NCBI GenBank assembly: GCA_900541185.1
Contig: UQIQ01000022.1
Location: 1 to 30,207, forward strand
DNA from: an uncultured Collinsella sp.
Lineage (GTDB): Bacteria; Actinomycetota; Coriobacteriia; Coriobacteriales; Coriobacteriaceae
Direction of reading: 5' to 3'
Length of the DNA: 30,207 nt
Shown: piece by piece, positions 23,512 through 30,207 of the stretch
Layout of the letters: each line of letters starts with the position of its first letter
Position numbering within the stretch: the first letter of the stretch is position 1
Program-made: the position numbers and the translations under genes
Notes under the pieces: model-generated
Told to the model about the DNA's origin: nothing
Databases searched by the model: none
What the model saw: the letters and a program-made list of their open reading frames with translations, nothing else

Positions 23512-24752
23512 ATGACGAAAGGTCTGCACGTGCCTTCCGAGATCGGCAAGCTCAGGAAGGTCTGCCTGCACCGTCCCGGCGACGAGCTCCTCAACCTGCC
23601 GCCCGACGAGCTCGAGCGACTCCTGTTCGACGACGTCCCGTTCCTGGAGGTCGCGCAGCAGGAGCACGACACCTTCGCCCAGATCCTGAGGGACCAGGGC
23701 GTGGAGGTCCTCTATCTCGAGAACCTCGTCGCCGAGGTGTTCGACCAGGTCCCCGGCGCCCGCGCCGAGTTCACCGACCAGTACATCGCCGAGGCCGGCA
23801 TCCGCGGCCAGCACATGCCGCAGATCGTCCGCGAGAAGCTGGACTCCATCGAGGACAACCTCGAGTTCGTCAAGAAGACCATGGCCGGCATGACCAAGTC
23901 CGAGATCGACATGCCCCTCACGGCCTCCACGACCCTCGACTCCCTGGTCAACTCCGAGTCCGAGTCCGACCTGATCATCGACCCGATGCCCAACCTCTAC
24001 TTCACCCGCGACCCGTTCGCGGTCGTCGGCGAGGGCGTCAACCTCAACCGCATGTACTCGGTCACCCGCAACCGCGAGACCCTGTACGGCAAGTACGTCT
24101 TCAAGTACCACCCCGACTACAAGGACGTCTCGCTGTACTTCCGCCGCGACTGCCAGTTCCACACCGAGGGCGGCGACGTGCTGAACATCAACGAGAAGAC
24201 CCTCGCCGTCGGCATCTCCCAGCGCACCCAGGCCGCCGCGATCGACGTCATGGCCCAGAACATCTTCTGGAACTCCGACTCCAAGGTCGAGCGCATCCTG
24301 GCCTTCGACATCCCGGTCTCGCGCGCCTTCATGCACCTCGACACGGTCTTCACCCAGATCGACGTCGATAAGTTCACGATCCACCCCGCCATCATGGGCA
24401 CCCTGCGCGTCTACGAGCTGACCGCCGGCAAGAACCCGGGCGACGTGAACATCCGCCTGATCGAGGACACCCTCGAGCACGTCCTGGAGGACGCCACCGG
24501 CGTCGACCAGGTCAAGCTGATCCCCTGCGGCGGCGGCGACCCGATCGCGGCCTCCCGCGAGCAGTGGAACGACGGCTCCAACACCCTGTGCGTCGAGCCC
24601 GGCAAGATCTGCGTCTACGCCCGCAACACCGTCACCAACGACGTGCTGTACAAGGAGGGCCTGGACCTTCTCGTCGTGCCCTCCGCCGAGCTCTCCCGCG
24701 GCCGCGGCGGCCCGCGCTGCATGAGCATGCCCTTCTGGCGCGAGGACCTCTA
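23488..24752 (+). repeat. Direct repeat, second copy (arcA)
   Basis: Second copy of the 1,265-bp repeat at 20399-21663. The flanks differ completely on the 3' side and are only patchily similar on the 5' side. Recombination between copies would remove the aminotransferase and one arcA. Confidence 0.9.
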
Positions 24753-24753
24753 A
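23512..24753 (+). CDS. arcA: Arginine deiminase, second copy
   Basis: Arginine deiminase (413 aa), identical in protein to the first copy, with the same catalytic C403 and the same PMPNLYFTRDPF and TEGGDVL motifs. This copy is followed by arcB and arcD in the same direction, so it is the one in the catabolic order arcA-arcB-arcD. The ribosome binding site AGGTAGGAGG is shared. The leader and promoter are related to but distinct from those of the first copy, so expression of the two may differ while the enzyme is the same. A GC-rich hairpin after the stop codon probably limits read-through to arcB. Confidence 0.97.
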   Translation: MTKGLHVPSEIGKLRKVCLHRPGDELLNLPPDELERLLFDDVPFLEVAQQEHDTFAQILRDQGVEVLYLENLVAEVFDQVPGARAEFTDQYIAEAGIRGQHMPQIVREKLDSIEDNLEFVKKTMAGMTKSEIDMPLTASTTLDSLVNSESESDLIIDPMPNLYFTRDPFAVVGEGVNLNRMYSVTRNRETLYGKYVFKYHPDYKDVSLYFRRDCQFHTEGGDVLNINEKTLAVGISQRTQAAAIDVMAQNIFWNSDSKVERILAFDIPVSRAFMHLDTVFTQIDVDKFTIHPAIMGTLRVYELTAGKNPGDVNIRLIEDTLEHVLEDATGVDQVKLIPCGGGDPIAASREQWNDGSNTLCVEPGKICVYARNTVTNDVLYKEGLDLLVVPSAELSRGRGGPRCMSMPFWREDL

Positions 24754-24765
24754 GTCTTTCCGTTT

Positions 24766-24794
24766 CCGGTGCGGTCCCCCTACAACCGCACCGG
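24766..24794 (+). terminator. Hairpin between the second arcA and arcB
   Basis: CCGGTGCGGT (24766-24775) pairs perfectly with ACCGCACCGG (24785-24794), followed by TTTCG. With a short T run it could be a partial terminator or an mRNA processing barrier within the arc operon. Confidence 0.6.
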
Positions 24795-24858
24795 TTTCGC
24801 CCGTCAAACGGGCAACACTAATACTTACGTAATTCATTTTTTCGAAAGGAAACGAACC

Positions 24859-25854
24859 ATGGGTGTTAACCTCTCCGGCCGTAGCTTCCTCAAGCTCCTC
24901 GACCTCTCCACCGAGGAGATCGAGTACTTGCTCAAGCTTTCCAAGAACTTCAAGGACATGAAGCGCGCTGGCGTTCCGCACCGCTATCTCGAGGGCAAGA
25001 ACATCGTTCTGCTCTTCCAGAAGACCTCCACTCGTACCCGCTGCGCCTTCGAGGTCGGCGGCATGGATCTGGGCATGGGCGTCACCTACCTCGATCCCGG
25101 TTCGTCGCAGATGGGCAAGAAGGAGTCCATCGAGGACACCGCCCGCGTTCTCGGCCGCATGTATGACGGCATCGAGTTCCGTGGCTTTGCCCAGGACGAC
25201 GTCGAGGAGCTCGCTGCCAAGTCCGGCGTGCCCGTGTGGAACGGCCTGACCACCGAGTGGCACCCCACCCAGATGCTCGCCGACATCCTGACCGTCCAGG
25301 AGAACTTCAACTACGACATCAAGGGCAAGACCCTCGTCTTCATGGGCGACTGCAAGAACAACGTCGCTCGCTCCCTCATGGTCGTCTGCTCCAAGCTCGG
25401 TATGAACTTCGTGGCCTGCGGCCCCGAGGAGTGCATGCCCGCTGACGACGTCATCGAGGCCTGCAAGCCCATTGCCGAGGCTAACGGCTGCACTATCAAG
25501 CTGACCACTGACGTCAAGGACGGCGTCACCGGTGCCGACGTTATCTACACCGATGTGTGGGTCTCCATGGGCGAGCCCGACGAGGTCTGGGCCGAGCGCA
25601 TCGCTCAGCTCACCCCGTATCGCGTTACCTCCGAGGTCATGGCTATGGCCAACCCGGGTGCCATCTTCCTGCACTGCCTGCCCAGCTTCCACGACACCAA
25701 CACCACGATTGGCGCCGAGAAGTGCGAGCAGTTCGGCATCACCGAGCAGGAGGTCACCGACGAGGTCTTCGAGAGCCCCGCTTCCAAGGTCTTCGACGAG
25801 GCCGAGAACCGCATGCACACCATCAAGGCTGTCATGTACGCCACGCTCAAGTAA
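24859..25854 (+). CDS. arcB: Ornithine carbamoyltransferase, catabolic type
   Basis: Ornithine carbamoyltransferase (331 aa), which in the arginine deiminase pathway splits citrulline with phosphate to ornithine and carbamoyl phosphate. Carbamoyl-phosphate site STRTR at 57-61 within FQKTSTRTRCAFE; ornithine/catalytic motif HCLPSFHD from H272; DPGSSQMGKKES is the usual next loop. The start at 24859 follows GAAAGGAAACG; an earlier in-frame start at 24769 lies in the hairpin. The place after arcA and before an ArcD-type carrier marks it as catabolic rather than biosynthetic. The next step, carbamate kinase (arcC), is not encoded in this window. Confidence 0.96.
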   Translation: MGVNLSGRSFLKLLDLSTEEIEYLLKLSKNFKDMKRAGVPHRYLEGKNIVLLFQKTSTRTRCAFEVGGMDLGMGVTYLDPGSSQMGKKESIEDTARVLGRMYDGIEFRGFAQDDVEELAAKSGVPVWNGLTTEWHPTQMLADILTVQENFNYDIKGKTLVFMGDCKNNVARSLMVVCSKLGMNFVACGPEECMPADDVIEACKPIAEANGCTIKLTTDVKDGVTGADVIYTDVWVSMGEPDEVWAERIAQLTPYRVTSEVMAMANPGAIFLHCLPSFHDTNTTIGAEKCEQFGITEQEVTDEVFESPASKVFDEAENRMHTIKAVMYATLK

Positions 25855-25870
25855 GAGCATCCAGCATCTC

Positions 25871-25900
25871 GCTCGGGGTGTATTGCTGCACACCCCGAGC
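25871..25900 (+). terminator. Terminator after arcB
   Basis: GCTCGGGGTG (25871-25880) pairs with CACCCCGAGC (25891-25900), followed by GGCTTTGT. It may cut off arcB from the antiporter gene only partly. Confidence 0.7.
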
Positions 25901-26001
25901 GGCTTTGTCTGGTAAATATCTCGCGTCGGACGGTGGGCACGGCACGGAAGATCCGCTTCGCGCGAGAAAGTTAAATGATTTATGAAGGGGGGATGAGAAC
26001 C

Positions 26002-27480
26002 ATGACTGAAACCGCTAAGAAAAAGCGCGGTATGCCTTCATCGTTCACCATTCTTCTTGCTCTGCTGGCAATTGTCGCAGTGATTACCGTTATCGTCTCC
26101 GGCACGTCCGGCGGCGCGGTTACTGCAGCCCGCCTGAGCGATTTCTGCACCGCCCCGATCCTGGGCTTCGCTGACGCTCTGCCCGTCTGCCTCTTCGTTA
26201 TGATCCTGGGCGGCTTCCTCGGCATGATGACCGAGACCGGTGCCCTGGACAACGGCATCGCCGTTCTGGTGCAGAAGCTTAAGGGCAACGAGATCATGCT
26301 CGTTCCTGTCCTTATGCTCATCTTCTCCCTCGGTGGTACCACCTATGGTATGTGCGAGGAGACCGTTCCCTTCTACGCCCTGCTCGCCGCTACCATGATG
26401 GCCGCTGGCTTCGACCCCATGGTCGGTGCCGCCACCGTCCTGCTCGGCGCTGGCTGCGGCTGCCTGGGCTCCACGGTTAACCCGTTCGCCGTCGGCGCTG
26501 CCGTCGACGCTCTGACCGGCGTTGGCATTGAGGTCAACCAGTCCATCATCATCGGCCTCGGTGCCGTCCTGTGGATTGTCACCACCGGCATGTCCATCTT
26601 CTTCGTGATGAACTATGCCAAGAAGGTCAAGGCTGACAAGGGTTCCACCATCCTGTCGATGCAGGAGCTCAAGGACGCCGAAGAGGCTCACGGCAAGGCT
26701 GCTTCCGAGGTTCACAAGGAGGTCAAGCTCACCGGTCGTCAGAAGGGTGTTCTGATCGCCTTCGCCTTCACCTTCGTCGTCATGATCGTCGGCTTCATTC
26801 CGCTGGCCGACCTCAACGAGGGCGTCGCCAACTTCTTCGACGCTGGCGCTGTCTACGACGCCGACGGTAACGCCGTCGTCCAGGGTTGGTCTGCCCTGAT
26901 CACCGGCCTGCCCATTGGCCAGTGGTACTTCGACGAGGCTTCCACCTGGTTCTTCCTCATGGCCGTCCTGATCGGTATCATCGGTGGCCTGTCCGAGAAG
27001 CAGATCGTTAACACCTTCATCACCGGCGCTGCCGACATGATGTCCGTTGTTCTCGTCATCGCCCTCGCCCGTGGTATCTCCGTCCTCATGGCTAACACCG
27101 GCCTCGACGTCTTCGTCCTCGACGCTGCCGCCAATGCCCTGGCTGGCCTGTCCGGCGTGATCTTCGCTCCCATGAGCTTCCTGGTCTACTTCGGCCTGTC
27201 CTTCCTGATCCCCTCGACCTCTGGTATGGCCACCGTCTCCATGCCCATCATGGGACCGCTGGCTGTTAAGCTCGGCTTCTCGCCCGAGGTCATGGTCATG
27301 ATCTTCTCCGCTGCTATCGGTGTCGTGAACCTGTTCACCCCGACCTCCGGTGCCATCATGGGCGGTCTCGCCCTGGCCAAGATCGAGTGGACGACCTGGC
27401 TCAAGTTTGCCCTTAAGCTCATCGTCGCGCTCTCCGTCGTCTGCGCCATCATCCTGACCGTCGCCTGCGTGTTGCTCTAA
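26002..27480 (+). CDS. arcD: Arginine/ornithine antiporter, ArcD of the YfcC/DcuC-like type
   Basis: Integral membrane carrier (492 aa) with about 12 hydrophobic segments, of the YfcC/C4-dicarboxylate-carrier-like type used as ArcD in streptococci, not the APC type. Characteristic parts are LGGFLGMMTETGALD, FSLGGTTYGMCEETVPFYAL, GCGCLGSTVNPFAVG, and in the second half LSFLIPSTSGMATVSMPIM and VVNLFTPTSGAIMGG, two similar halves as in this superfamily. A charged cytoplasmic loop lies near 205-240. The start at 26002 has GGGGGG about 9 nt upstream; ATG 25993 and 25975 are alternatives. Next to arcB, exchange of arginine for ornithine is the natural role; the substrate is inferred from context. 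Confidence 0.85.
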   Translation: MTETAKKKRGMPSSFTILLALLAIVAVITVIVSGTSGGAVTAARLSDFCTAPILGFADALPVCLFVMILGGFLGMMTETGALDNGIAVLVQKLKGNEIMLVPVLMLIFSLGGTTYGMCEETVPFYALLAATMMAAGFDPMVGAATVLLGAGCGCLGSTVNPFAVGAAVDALTGVGIEVNQSIIIGLGAVLWIVTTGMSIFFVMNYAKKVKADKGSTILSMQELKDAEEAHGKAASEVHKEVKLTGRQKGVLIAFAFTFVVMIVGFIPLADLNEGVANFFDAGAVYDADGNAVVQGWSALITGLPIGQWYFDEASTWFFLMAVLIGIIGGLSEKQIVNTFITGAADMMSVVLVIALARGISVLMANTGLDVFVLDAAANALAGLSGVIFAPMSFLVYFGLSFLIPSTSGMATVSMPIMGPLAVKLGFSPEVMVMIFSAAIGVVNLFTPTSGAIMGGLALAKIEWTTWLKFALKLIVALSVVCAIILTVACVLL

Positions 27481-27613
27481 GTACCCAACGGGTACCCCAC
27501 GGAAACCTTGACGATCCTGTAAAGGATCATCTGGTCATCGTCTGTCCGGTGGGGTAAACCCACCGGTAGACTCCTACCTTTAGCCCCCTCCCGTTCCGTG
27601 CGCGGGAGGGGGC
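27481..27613 (+). terminator. Chain of alternative hairpins ending in a terminator after arcD
   Basis: In order: GTACCC-aac-GGGTAC (27481-27495) directly at the stop codon; GATCCT-gtaa-AGGATC (27513-27528); CCGGTGGG-gtaaa-CCCACCGG (27546-27566); and a strong terminator GCCCCCTCCCG / CGGGAGGGGGC (27583-27593, 27603-27613). The segment 27546-27556 can instead pair back with TACCCCAC at 27493-27500, which excludes the third hairpin. This mutually exclusive pairing resembles attenuators. Confidence 0.6.
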
Positions 27614-27621
27614 GCTCTTGT

Positions 27622-27649
27622 GTTCCGGCGTTTTACCAAACGCCGGAAC
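27622..27649. terminator. Perfect hairpin in the arcD-DUF1846 interval
   Basis: GTTCCGGCGTTT (27622-27633) pairs with AAACGCCGGAAC (27638-27649) around a 4-nt loop. There is no long T tail on either strand. Function unknown. Confidence 0.55.
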
Positions 27650-27662
27650 CACTCGACGCTGC

Positions 27663-27760
27663 AAGCCCGCCAGAGCGGCAATCTGACGTTCAATCGTCGG
27701 GCATGGCCAAAAGGCCTATGCCCTCCTCTTTCACGTCACCTTGCTCGCTCTGGCGGGCTT
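27663..27760. repeat. Nested palindrome D
   Basis: Outer arms AAGCCCGCCAGAGCG (27663-27677) and complement (27746-27760), extended by GCAA/TTGC; a middle TGACGT/ACGTCA pair; and an inner hairpin GGGCAT-GGCC-aaaa-GGCC-ATGCCC (27699-27723). The design is the same as in the other nested palindromes: outer arms, unpaired parts, inner hairpin. The sequence is different. No gene is present in 27614-27960. Confidence 0.65.
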
Positions 27761-27834
27761 TCGCTGACTTATGCTCCACCTGTGACGTTTCCATTATTGA
27801 TACAAAGGCCAGGTTTGTTTGAACCAAAAAGGGG

Positions 27835-27903
27835 AAGTTGCGGTGGAATAGTTCCTGTTTGGCCGTCTTGAGGGGTTAAACGGGAACTATTTCACCGCAA
27901 CTT
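27835..27903 (+). repeat. Long hairpin E with wobble-compatible arms
   Basis: 26-nt arms at 27835-27860 and 27878-27903 match except at two positions. Both differences are G-U pairs in plus-strand RNA but would be mismatches in minus-strand RNA. The loop is 17 nt. This argues for a structure kept in a plus-strand transcript, upstream of the DUF1846 gene. Confidence 0.6.
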
Positions 27904-27965
27904 ATCGATGACGTGTTTGGTTGATGCCCGTTGGCTGCTTGGGTGTTGGGAAGGGTCTGCTCCGT

Positions 27966-27971
27966 TATAAT
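27966..27971 (+). promoter_or_regulatory. -10 box for the DUF1846 gene
   Basis: A perfect TATAAT lies 40 bp before the start codon. No matching -35 box is seen at the usual distance. Confidence 0.4.
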
Positions 27972-28010
27972 CGCCTAGAACATTAAATGGAAACGGGACG
28001 GGAGCCATAT

Positions 28011-29492
28011 ATGCGCCAGGGTTTCGACAACGCGAAGTATATCGAGCTGCAGGCCGCTCATATTAAGGAGCGCATCTCGCAGTTTGGCGGCAAGCTGTAT
28101 TTGGAGTTTGGCGGCAAGCTGTTTGACGACTATCATGCGAGTCGCGTGCTGCCGGGTTTTGAGCCGGACAGCAAGTTTCGCATGCTCAAGAGCATTGCCG
28201 ACGACGTCGAGGTCATCATCGCCATTAACGCGAACCACATCGAGAAGAACAAGGCTCGCGGTGACCTGGGTATTACCTATGACGAGGACGTTTTGCGCCT
28301 GGTCGACCTGTTCCGCGGCAACGGTTTTGCTGTCGCGGCCGTGGTTATCACCCAGTACGCCGGCCAGCCCGCCGCCGATGTGTTCCGCAATCGCCTGAAC
28401 GCGCTCGGCATTCCTGCCAAGCTGCACTATCCCATCGAGGGCTATCCGCACGACGTCGACCTGATCGTGTCCGACGACGGCTATGGCAAGAACGAGTTTG
28501 TCGAGACCACTCGTCCACTCGTTGTGGTCACCGCTCCCGGCCCTGGCTCGGGCAAGCTCGCCACCTGCCTGTCTCAGCTCTATCACGAGCACAAGCACGG
28601 CACCGCCGCCGGCTACGCCAAGTTCGAGACTTTCCCGGTCTGGAATTTGCCCCTCACGCATCCGGTTAACATCGCCTATGAGGCCGCCACGGCCGACCTC
28701 GACGATGCCAATATCATTGACTCCTTCCACTTGGAGGCCTACAACAAGACCACGGTCAACTACAACCGTGACGTCGAGGCCTTCCCGGTGGTCCGTGCTC
28801 TGATGGAAAAGATCCTGGGCAAGAGCCCCTACCAGAGCCCCACGGACATGGGCGTTAATATGGTCGGTTTTGCCATTACCGATGACGATGCCTGCCGCGA
28901 CGCTTCCAAGATGGAAATCGTCCGCCGCTACTTTACCGCGGTCGAAAATGTGCGCCGTACCGGCGTGGGCGATGAGCAAGTCGACCGTCTCAAGATCATT
29001 ATGAAGAAGGCCGGTATCGACAAGAATTACTCGCCGGCACGCTCGGCCGCCCTTACCAGGGAACAGCTGACGGGTGGCCCCGTAGGCGCCATGGTCATGC
29101 CCGATGGCTCCGTGGTGACCGGCAAGACTTCCACGCGCCTGGGCGCCGCGAGCTCGCTCATCATGAATGCACTTAAGCATGTCTCGGGCGTTGACCTTGG
29201 GCTCGAGGTCATTAGCGATGAGGCGATCGAGCCTATCAGCAAGCTCAAGACGCATTTCCTGGGTAGCAAGAACCCGCGTCTGCACACCGACGAGACGCTT
29301 ATGGCGCTCTCGATCACCTCGGCAACGAGCGAGACGGCGGCCCGCGTCCTTTCGGGGCTGGAGCAGCTGCGTGGCTGCGATGCCTTCTTTAGCGTGATCA
29401 TCTCGCCGACGGACGAGACGGTGTTGCGCAAGCTGGGTATCAACGTGTGCTGCGAGCCCAAGTTCGAGCGCCGTGGCTTCTTCCACCGCTAA
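28011..29492 (+). CDS. DUF1846 family protein
   Basis: Conserved protein of the DUF1846 family (493 aa), common in Gram-positive anaerobes and of unknown function. The N-terminal region has GGKLYLEFGGKLFDDYHASRV-type sequence (about 26-46), then VLPGFEPDSKFRML and IAINANHIEKNKARGD. A glycine-rich loop APGPGSGKLA (about 175-184) resembles but does not match a Walker A motif. Later come FHLEAYNKTTVNYNRDVEAF and GASSLIMNALKH. No signal peptide or membrane segment is seen. The start at 28011 follows GGGACGGGAG; an in-frame ATG at 27987 is upstream. A terminator follows, so it is transcribed alone. Confidence 0.88.
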   Translation: MRQGFDNAKYIELQAAHIKERISQFGGKLYLEFGGKLFDDYHASRVLPGFEPDSKFRMLKSIADDVEVIIAINANHIEKNKARGDLGITYDEDVLRLVDLFRGNGFAVAAVVITQYAGQPAADVFRNRLNALGIPAKLHYPIEGYPHDVDLIVSDDGYGKNEFVETTRPLVVVTAPGPGSGKLATCLSQLYHEHKHGTAAGYAKFETFPVWNLPLTHPVNIAYEAATADLDDANIIDSFHLEAYNKTTVNYNRDVEAFPVVRALMEKILGKSPYQSPTDMGVNMVGFAITDDDACRDASKMEIVRRYFTAVENVRRTGVGDEQVDRLKIIMKKAGIDKNYSPARSAALTREQLTGGPVGAMVMPDGSVVTGKTSTRLGAASSLIMNALKHVSGVDLGLEVISDEAIEPISKLKTHFLGSKNPRLHTDETLMALSITSATSETAARVLSGLEQLRGCDAFFSVIISPTDETVLRKLGINVCCEPKFERRGFFHR

Positions 29493-29511
29493 GCCTGGAT
29501 AAATTGGTCTG

Positions 29512-29550
29512 AAAGGGGCGCATCGGGTATACATCCGGTGTGCCCCTTTT
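29512..29550 (+). terminator. Terminator after the DUF1846 gene
   Basis: AAAGGGGCGCATCGGG-type left arm pairs with the right arm CCGGTGTGCCCCTTTT, with wobble pairs, ending in TTTT at 29547-29550. Confidence 0.75.
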
Positions 29551-29561
29551 ATCAACAAAGC

Positions 29562-29622
29562 TACCGTTTAACCTAAAAATAGCCCGTTTACCTGCCTATA
29601 AGCGATTTGGGCGGTATACAAT
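29562..29622 (+). promoter_or_regulatory. Promoter region with two CCGTTTA boxes
   Basis: CCGTTTA occurs at 29564 and 29584, 20 bp apart, followed by a -10-like TACAAT at 29617-29622. The layout resembles the arcA promoters (boxes 21 bp apart) but the spacing is one base shorter and the box is the T variant. It precedes the winged-helix gene. Confidence 0.4.
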
Positions 29623-29741
29623 AACCCTAACTGTTTCATCCTTTTGCGGGGATGCCGCATGATGGATGTTGCCGGCCATCATGGGGTGTGCCGGTCGCGC
29701 ATGGTGCAGGTGATGCCCGTGCTCGGTTTGAGGAGGCTGCC

Positions 29742-30080
29742 ATGGCTGGCAAGGGTCGTGCGAGTGTCAACGATATGAAGCGTGTCGAGGTGCAGGTGCT
29801 GATGGAGATCGCACAGCTGTCCGAAGACAACGGCGGATTTTATGGCTTTTCGCGCAAGACGCTTGCCGAGCGTGTGGGGGTGTCTCCGTATCGCGCCCGC
29901 GCGGCAATTGAACGCTTGGAATCCGAAGACATCATCGAGGTCGTCTCGCGCTACAGCGACGACGGCGGCCAGCTCGCAAATGGTATTTGTCTCACGGAGC
30001 GTGGCGAATGGTATCTAGAGGGCATCCGTGCCGGTATGCTCGTGAAGGACTTGATCGAGGATGAAGCCGCCGATCGATAA
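29742..30080 (+). CDS. Small winged-helix DNA-binding regulator
   Basis: Predicted winged helix-turn-helix protein (112 aa). The recognition region is SRKTLAERVGVSPYRARAA (37-55) followed by IERLESEDIIEVVSRY and a likely wing at 72-85 (SDDGGQLANGICLT). The C-terminal helix (LTERGEWYLEGIRAGMLV) may serve dimerisation, as in MarR- or PadR-sized proteins; no effector domain is present. The start at 29742 has GAGGAGG 6 nt upstream; the frame is open back to 29652 but without a ribosome binding site. Its own promoter region carries boxes similar to those at arcA, so it may belong to that network. Confidence 0.8.
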   Translation: MAGKGRASVNDMKRVEVQVLMEIAQLSEDNGGFYGFSRKTLAERVGVSPYRARAAIERLESEDIIEVVSRYSDDGGQLANGICLTERGEWYLEGIRAGMLVKDLIEDEAADR

Positions 30081-30104
30081 CAGCGTGCATTCATAGTGGA
30101 AACG

Positions 30105-30137
30105 ACGCCGCCTGGGCAACCGGACGGCGTTTTGTTT
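30105..30137 (+). terminator. Terminator after the winged-helix gene
   Basis: ACGCCG-CC pairs with GG-CGGCGT with one bulged base, followed by TTTTG and TTT. A reasonable intrinsic terminator. The remaining 70 bases of the window show no gene. Confidence 0.65.
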
Positions 30138-30207
30138 CGAGATGGAGAAATGGGTTGATTTCCGATCTCAGCCGAACACATTGAGCGGATAGGACGTTCC
30201 CGCAGCT

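Noticed and set aside
20399..24752. The duplicated arcA as an assembly artefact
   Set aside because: The flanks on both sides of each copy are different and the stop codons differ (TAG and TAA), so two real loci are more likely; long reads would settle it.
23437..25893. Very long minus-strand open frame (818 codons) opposite arcA and arcB, with a shorter version opposite the first arcA
   Set aside because: It is the antisense shadow of GC3-rich arc genes; it has no ribosome binding site or domain, and its composition mirrors the codon bias of the real genes.
1..30207. CRISPR array, prophage or conjugative module
   Set aside because: No regularly spaced short repeats, integrase, capsid, relaxase or att-like duplication is present; the IS110 element is the only recognisable mobile gene.

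Overview
The window looks like chromosome of a gut-type actinomycete of the class Coriobacteriia, most likely Collinsella or a close relative. This is an inference from GC-rich codon use, the anaerobic energy genes (two acetate kinases, phosphotransacetylase, arginine deiminase pathway) and the gene neighbourhoods. No rRNA, tRNA, CRISPR array or phage module was seen.

Layout. An IS110-family insertion sequence (about 1-1450, minus strand) sits at the left edge. It is followed on the plus strand by a membrane zinc protease of the YugP type, xseA-xseB (exonuclease VII), a HIT-family hydrolase, and a LysR regulator plus MFS transporter pair of more AT-rich composition. Then come two tandem acetate kinase genes (6827-9348) facing a convergent pta (9899-10879, minus). 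Together they form the acetate/ATP branch, separated by a 550-bp non-coding stretch full of palindromes. glf and a GT2 glycosyltransferase (11111-13337) overlap and probably make a galactofuranose-containing surface glycan. A 370-bp stretch with two related nested palindromes separates them from a leftward block: P1-family peptidase, maf, a DJ-1/PfpI protein, RlmD-like rRNA methyltransferase and ppk1 (polyphosphate kinase with an unusual C-terminal tail).

The right third is an arginine deiminase region: arcA (20423), an aminotransferase (21814), a second arcA (23512), arcB (24859) and an ArcD-type antiporter (26002). The two arcA copies are identical across 1,265 bp although everything around them differs. 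No carbamate kinase gene (arcC) is in the window. A DUF1846 gene and a small winged-helix regulator close the window.

The most interesting signals are non-coding. (1) A shared promoter architecture at the two arcA genes has direct ACCGTTC boxes exactly 21 bp apart and a distal inverted 12-mer, with related boxes near ppk1 and the winged-helix gene. (2) The arcA leaders fold into a hairpin beside the ribosome binding site whose stem differs but stays paired between copies. (3) Several long nested palindromes occur between genes, two sharing a core but carrying different, locus-specific outer arms. (4) A 312-nt structured stretch lies between ackA and pta. (5) A chain of alternative hairpins follows arcD. 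All gene functions are family assignments by motif; no database search was possible.
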